The notes under the pieces: model-generated
The model's input: only the letters and a program-made list of their open reading frames with translations
What the model was told of the DNA's origin: nothing
The model's database searches: none
NCBI GenBank assembly: GCA_029962745.1
Contig: CM057157.1
Span: forward strand, 9,576,587 to 9,640,586
DNA length: 64,000 nucleotides
Direction: 5' to 3'
Source: Echinometra lucunter
Taxonomy: Eukaryota; Echinodermata; Echinoidea; Camarodonta; Echinometridae
Made by a program: the position numbers and the translations under genes
Shown: piece after piece, positions 58,962 through 64,000 of the stretch
How the letters are laid out: every line of letters starts with the position of its first letter
Position numbering within the stretch: position 1 is the stretch's first letter

Positions 58962-59470
58962 CAATGTTTATTTTTTCAAATGCATTACAATTTTTGAGAA
59001 AATATGAAAATATATCGCTATGTTTCATGCCCTTCATTCGATATCCCCCGTCAATCATTCGACCGGGCGCAACTGCGCGTTCAATGTCAACGCGTATGAG
59101 GGCCGCTGAAATGTGCCGCACCACACACGGTTGTCCATCGCCGAAGTTGCGGCGCCCGCAGTGCTCCCGTTGCGGTCGAATGAAGGCCAGCGGGGACTTG
59201 CATGCAACTTTGTACATGAAGTCACTGTATCGCCAGATATGGGGGGTTTGGTTTTTCATTTGTTTTTCGCCGATACCATCACACTCGGAGCTTGCGATAA
59301 ACGAAAAAGCTCGTTACAAAACCGCCGATTTCTTTATTTTTAGCGCTTTTTCTGCGACCCTGTTTCTTAGCAGTGGACTTAAGCCTTCGCGTGCTTTGGA
59401 AATATGGCGCCGATTTTGCATTTTTGACGCCGAAATTTGGCTTTTTAGATGGATTTTTGGAGGTGACTAA
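58962..59470 (+). repeat. repeat copy, inverted relative to 53770-54320
   Basis: A 168-codon frame (58964-59470) runs through this copy but is broken in the other copy. It contains no domain I know, so I treat it as repeat sequence. Middle blocks such as GAGGGCCGCTGAAATG and GGTCGAATGAAGGCC are GC-rich. Confidence 0.8.
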
Positions 59471-60247
59471 GGGACTTTCTTGTGGTGAGTGACAATGCAT
59501 CTGTGTGTAATGAAGTGATTAGTGTGTGTTGTGACAATAATATGTGCTGGCTTGTGATATAGTGATAATAGGTCGAATCACGGCACAGGTCGAATGACGG
59601 GCGCTTTACTCTAAGTTTTCTTCTTAAAATTCACCATTTTCAGTTCATTAATCAGATAATAAAGCAGAAAGGGGGAAATTGAGAGCCTCGGGAACATTGC
59701 TGGTAAGTAAAATCAAAACTATTCTTCTCTGTTATAGAAGATCTAAGTGAATTTATTTCGCGTTCGCATCGGCAATTAGTTTCTCTATTCAAAACGCCGT
59801 TTTGACCTACGGGTGGTGTACGGTACGTCTACGGTACGTCGTACCGTGTTTGGAAAAAAGAAAAGTCCGAATACTGAATAGGGTCTAGCATGTCTGTCTA
59901 TCCTCACTAACAATGAGCATGATGATACATCTGCTATGCTCAATCATACCTAAATTACAATCAATATCTACTTCTTTAACTAACCAAATCAGACCTACAT
60001 ACCTTTACTCTCCTCCTGCTCTGGCTCTGACATATCTGACCTGTGATTGTAGGTCTTTTTCTCAATTTTCGGCAGTATTTTCGACCGTTTCGCATGAAAA
60101 TGGACGTGCAGCAGCTGAAAATCTCGTTTAATCACGCGTCGGGCCGTGGTCGAATATCGATTCACGAGAAATTTGTAGATTAATTATAGCGAGATTTTCT
60201 ACTCCCTCTACGTCCATTTTCAGCACGAGTAAGTTAACGAGTCACAG

Positions 60248-60366
60248 CTATTTCTGTGGTCACAGCCACAGTGGTCACAGCCACTATCTCTCCACTAGTG
60301 GAGAGATCAGTGGTCGCAGCCACTGGTCGCAGCCACTGATCTCTACACTCACAACCACTGATCAAT
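60248..60366. repeat. cluster of GTGGTCACAGCCACT direct and inverted repeats
   Basis: TGTGGTCACAGCCACAGTGG, GTGGTCGCAGCCACTGGTCG and TCTCTCCACTAGTGGAGAGA form overlapping direct repeats and palindromes over 120 bp. No known element family recognised. Confidence 0.7.
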
Positions 60367-60539
60367 GTATTGGTAATGCTGCCACATGTGCTAGCGCTCT
60401 TGCTATTGCTGCCATGTTTTTTGGGGTTTTTTTACCTTAGTGTTATTCTATCCTCTCTCATGAAATATTTTATATCTTATATAGTTGATCTAGCTCTCTT
60501 CTTTTTCTGCTTTTGCTTCTTCGTATGTCATTTAATATG

Positions 60540-60540
<1 letters not shown>

Positions 60541-60570
<30 letters not shown>
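60541..60570. repeat. (TTA)n microsatellite
   Basis: Ten TTA units. Confidence 0.9.
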
Positions 60571-60977
60571 GTTTGTTCTTGTTGATCTTTTTGTTCTTGA
60601 TTTTGTACTTTTGTTGATGCTTTTGGTTGTTTTGTTGTTGTTATTGTTGCAACGACGTCGTGCCTATTTTGTCTTCTTATGTACCGTGCATTAGTACTAA
60701 CTTTGTATATTTTATTTCTACTAACACGTAGTCAAGTTGCTATCTCCACGCGGTGGCCCTGTTAAGTCCCTTGCACGAACTAAAGCAGCACAATTCATTA
60801 TCATAATATTTGCATATTGTATGAATACAAAAGTTATTTCTACTTTTGGGAAGTACCACTCTTCGCTTTTCATAAGGTGTACCTTAATTGCTTTGTATAC
60901 TTCTCATTGTAACTTGAGAAATGTTCTCCAAATTCTGCAAGAAAGAGCCATAGTTCTAGAGGACCAGCAAGCCTACA

Positions 60978-61548
60978 TCCCGGGGGGGGGGGGGGGGGGG
61001 GTCACTTCCATTGAAGAGTGGACAGCATCCGCGAGAATCGTCCTTAAAAAGCACCCTAAACGTGGATTCAAGGGCAGGCCGCTAGGACACCCTAAACACG
61101 GATTTTGTGCAGATCTCCCAGATTTGCACACCCTAACATGCCTAAACAGGTATTTCATTAATTGTTGGGATATTCATACCCGAAACGAGGATATTCCCAT
61201 TTTCATACCTTGAGAGTGACAGTGGGGTCCATTGAAAGTTTGGAGCCATTTTTATCTCGAGATAATTCACTGTATCATTATATTTTACACAGGAGTTAAA
61301 GGATTTCCCGTTCACCATGTTCACGGGTCTTGTTACAGTCGGTCCCGCAGTCGGTACACATACCCCGGGACATACCCTTTTTAGATTATCGTGATTTAGG
61401 GGGCTTTTTTTTTTTCATTTTTTGGCGTTTTTGACACTCTATTCGCGTTCCGCGCGTTCCTGCGCCTACCTTTGAAAAAATACCCTTTTTCCGCGTTTTT
61501 TTTCTCGCGGATGCTGTCCACTCTTCAATGGAAGTGACCCCCCTGGGG
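60978..61548. mobile_element. element with about 47-bp inverted ends and terminal G/C runs
   Basis: GTCACTTCCATTGAAGAGTG then GACAGCATCCGCGAGAA (61001-61037) is present in inverted form at 61505-61541. A G run of about 20 precedes the left arm and CCCCCC follows the right arm. The interior has two CACCCTAAAC blocks. Non-coding. Confidence 0.75.
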
Positions 61549-61559
61549 CCTACACACTA

Positions 61560-62200
61560 ACAAACCACAAAATTTCATAATTAAGTATAAGGTCTCCTAT
61601 AGGAGATTCTAAATTTGCGTGTGACCGTGTGTTTATGATGTGATGCAGAGTTCATTCACTGGGCAAAACACTAGTATTGAGAAAGGTATCGAAGAATGTT
61701 GATTATGTAAAAATACAGGAACTATCGGCAAAACTCTTTGAAAATAGTAAAGAGACAAAAGCTGTTTATCTACTATGCTCTCTTGTACGTGTCACTCTCT
61801 TTATCTCTATCTCTCTCAGCAAAGAAATGGAAAATCGCCAAAATTTTACAAAAAACCTGCTCTCATGCAATGGAAAATATAAGATGGAGGCAGCGCCTAT
61901 AATCCCAACACCCGAGAAGTGATAGCTATAATTGAAGATAGGTTTGCAGATAATAAATTAACAAAACACAGCAAACAAACCTTATGATCAAAGTGATTTC
62001 TTAAATCATTTTGAGTGAGAGCAGGAAGAAGCTATGAAGAAGCTAAATCAAACAATGACTGGTTTCATTGTACTCTAACTTCCACAACAGAAATAGGTAT
62101 ATCAGGAACGAGCATTGTTTTGGTAAATGAGCTGTAGATGATGCATTGCATCATGTTCGGTTTTTTTTTTTCTGAGGAAGATGACTATGAAATTATCTCA
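61560..62200. other. no gene recognised
   Basis: Short frames only (81 codons at most), no domain or splice evidence. Confidence 0.5.
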
Positions 62201-62202
<2 letters not shown>

Positions 62203-62280
<78 letters not shown>

Positions 62281-62317
62281 GCTCTCTCTCTATCTCCTCT
62301 CCCCCCCTCTCTCTCTA

Positions 62318-62350
<33 letters not shown>
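62203..62350. repeat. (CT)n microsatellite with CTAT variants
   Basis: About 75 bp of pure CT followed by CTAT and CTCT mixtures. The S/L-rich frames (62138-62431) are artefacts. Confidence 0.95.
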
Positions 62351-62985
62351 TTATCTCCCTTACTCTCCCTTACTCTCTCTTCCTCTTCTTATTTAACCCC
62401 CTTCCCTTCTTTCTCCATATTTCCCCCCTAACGAGTCTCCATCGATGGTCTCCATGCACTGTCCTTCCTCGGCGTCATTGCTCGTCGTCTCTGCGTCGTC
62501 ACAGAGTAAATATCGCCATCTCGCGTCCAAGGTGCTTCGCAGAGGATAGAGTGGCTGTTAACCGGGCCAAATAAGTTTTACCTCCTGTCAAAAATTAAAT
62601 CACACACAAACACAGCAATATATAACCAAAGCCAAATTTCTGGAAAACGCCAGATTGTATGCTTACAATTTCTAGATTTCATCTTTTCATTCAACTTCAA
62701 GAGCAACGAGATAAAAAGCAACGAGATAAAAAACGATGTAAAAGCTAACGATTGGGAGATGCATGATATTTTAATTTCATTAATTAAAGTCACACCATTA
62801 CCCATGAGGTTGATAATGATAACATCATGACGCGTTCAGAAGCTTGTCCAGTGTAGGATGGAATCGGCATACCCCATGCCTTCCCCGTTTGAAGGCCCAG
62901 CATTAAAACTTCAGAGGTTGTCACTGAGGGTTAATTGCAGCCCCATATGCACTCCGCCTCACTCTGTAAAATTGTTTACCAATAT

Positions 62986-63160
62986 CAGTCCCGTAGCCAG
63001 GATTTTTCAAAGGGGGTGCGTAAGTCAAGAAAACGGACGTTTGATACTGTCTGGGAGCTTGGGTGTCGATTTGCATTCGTGATTGGGGGAATGATTGACG
63101 CCGAATATCCTCGGCGAGGGAGCAAAGCGACTGAGCGGATAGATGTTGTGGAGGTTCAAA
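62986..63160. mobile_element. one end of a hAT-type element of the GTAGCC family
   Basis: CAGTCCCGTAGCCAGGATTT followed by a G-rich stretch resembles the ends at 10515 and 17334, and GGCGAGGGAGCAAAGCGACT is the usual kind of interior. A matching right end was not found in the window, so it is truncated or continues past it. Confidence 0.45.
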
Positions 63161-64000
63161 CATGAAGGACTGACTAAGCGAAGTAGCATATAAACTAGAG
63201 ATAGGGGGTATAAGACCTATCTTCCGACAGTATCTACCGTCCCTCCCGTACACCACACAAGAAATTGTTTTCAAACAATATCGCAAAGGTAGATCCTCAT
63301 CACTTCAAAAGAATGTACATGTACATGTACAGGGGCCTCGAATCTTTTTTCTTTTTATTTTAGGGAAATTACGCTTCTGTATAGAGAATAAACCACCCTT
63401 TTTTTCGAGCGAGCGAAGCTAGCGATAAAAAAGTTTTTTCTATAAAAGAAATGTTATTTTGTCATCAATATACACAATAGGCCTATAAGATATTTGAATA
63501 TGAAATACGTTCGGCAACATCGCTGCCAAATATGACTCTATTTTAGCTCCTTGCTGGTTCAGTATTATTGTTCACTGTTCCAAACAACCCTCTTTCTGAA
63601 TATTACACGAGCGATCGAACCGAGCTAGGAAAAACACACTCTTTTAATGATAAAGTATCATCTTGTCATAAAAAATACACGACAGGCCCATATCAGTTAT
63701 CTAAATTTCATATCCGGTCAATTCGCTTGCATGCTTAATTTGTTTTCCTTCTAAGACTATCCTCTAATTATTAAATGAGTGAGCGCAGCAAGCGAGGAAA
63801 AATACCCTCTTTGATACTTATCTGCCAATATGACGCTTTTGGGCAAAACTAGAGGATAGTTGGACACCTCGCTCCAAAAATATGATATTCGCACATAAGT
63901 ATTATGTTGCTGAGGGAATAAGAGTGCTTGCTGCTCGAAAATATCTTGTTTCAAGATTTTATGAGCGAGCGTAGCGAGCGAGAAAGATTTTTTTTTTCAA
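63160..64000. other. no gene recognised; GAGCGAGCG-type words
   Basis: GCGAGCGAAGC, GAGCGCAGCAAGCGAGG and GAGCGAGCGTAGCGAGCGAG occur at 63408, 63780 and 63963, as in the interiors of the hAT-type elements above. No exon seen. Confidence 0.45.

Noticed and set aside
58964..59470. 168-codon plus frame
   Set aside because: It covers a repeat whose other copy (53770-54320) does not keep the frame open, and no domain is visible.
62138..62431. S/L-rich frames
   Set aside because: They translate the CT microsatellite.
60541..64000. Possible exon in the more GC-rich stretch near 62430-62570
   Set aside because: Frames are short on both strands and no similarity or splice pattern was found.

Overview
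The window is animal genomic DNA: AT-rich, intron-rich and crowded with microsatellites, homopolymeric C/G tracts and short non-autonomous transposons. No bacterial-style gene layout, rRNA, tRNA or CRISPR array was seen. The protein sequence of the main gene and the repeat style fit a marine invertebrate, most likely an echinoderm such as a sea urchin. That assignment is an inference from memory, not a search result.

The central gene lies on the minus strand from about 52.6 kb to 25.4 kb, with a 3' UTR reaching to about 22.1 kb. It is the orthologue of YTHDC1, the nuclear reader of N6-methyladenosine in RNA. Fifteen coding exons could be placed with GT/AG splice sites and a continuous reading frame of 757 codons plus stop. 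The order is a K/T/P/A-rich N-terminal segment, an acidic segment, the YTH domain with all three m6A cage residues, and a P-rich, R/D/E/S-rich tail. The first coding exon was not found.

An 11.2-kb intron splits the YTH domain. Inside it, on the same strand, sits a second gene model of at least three exons (43871 to 39716). It encodes about 1024 residues: an acidic, low-complexity protein with a coiled coil, a SUMO-interaction-like motif and a C-terminal segment resembling a BEN domain. Its first recognised exon starts in phase 0 and the YTHDC1 exon just upstream ends in phase 0, so a chimeric transcript would be in frame.

The rest is intergenic or intronic. Bases 1-500 are an assembly gap. 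From 0.5 to 22 kb there are simple repeats and transposons, including hAT-type elements with perfect 8-bp target duplications, some nested inside each other. From 53 to 64 kb there is a complex repeat region with two inverted 0.5-kb copies, a recurrent GGTCGAAT motif, a 150-bp tandem array and several hairpin elements. LINE 3' ends survive at 14.95, 20.7 and 25.6 kb.
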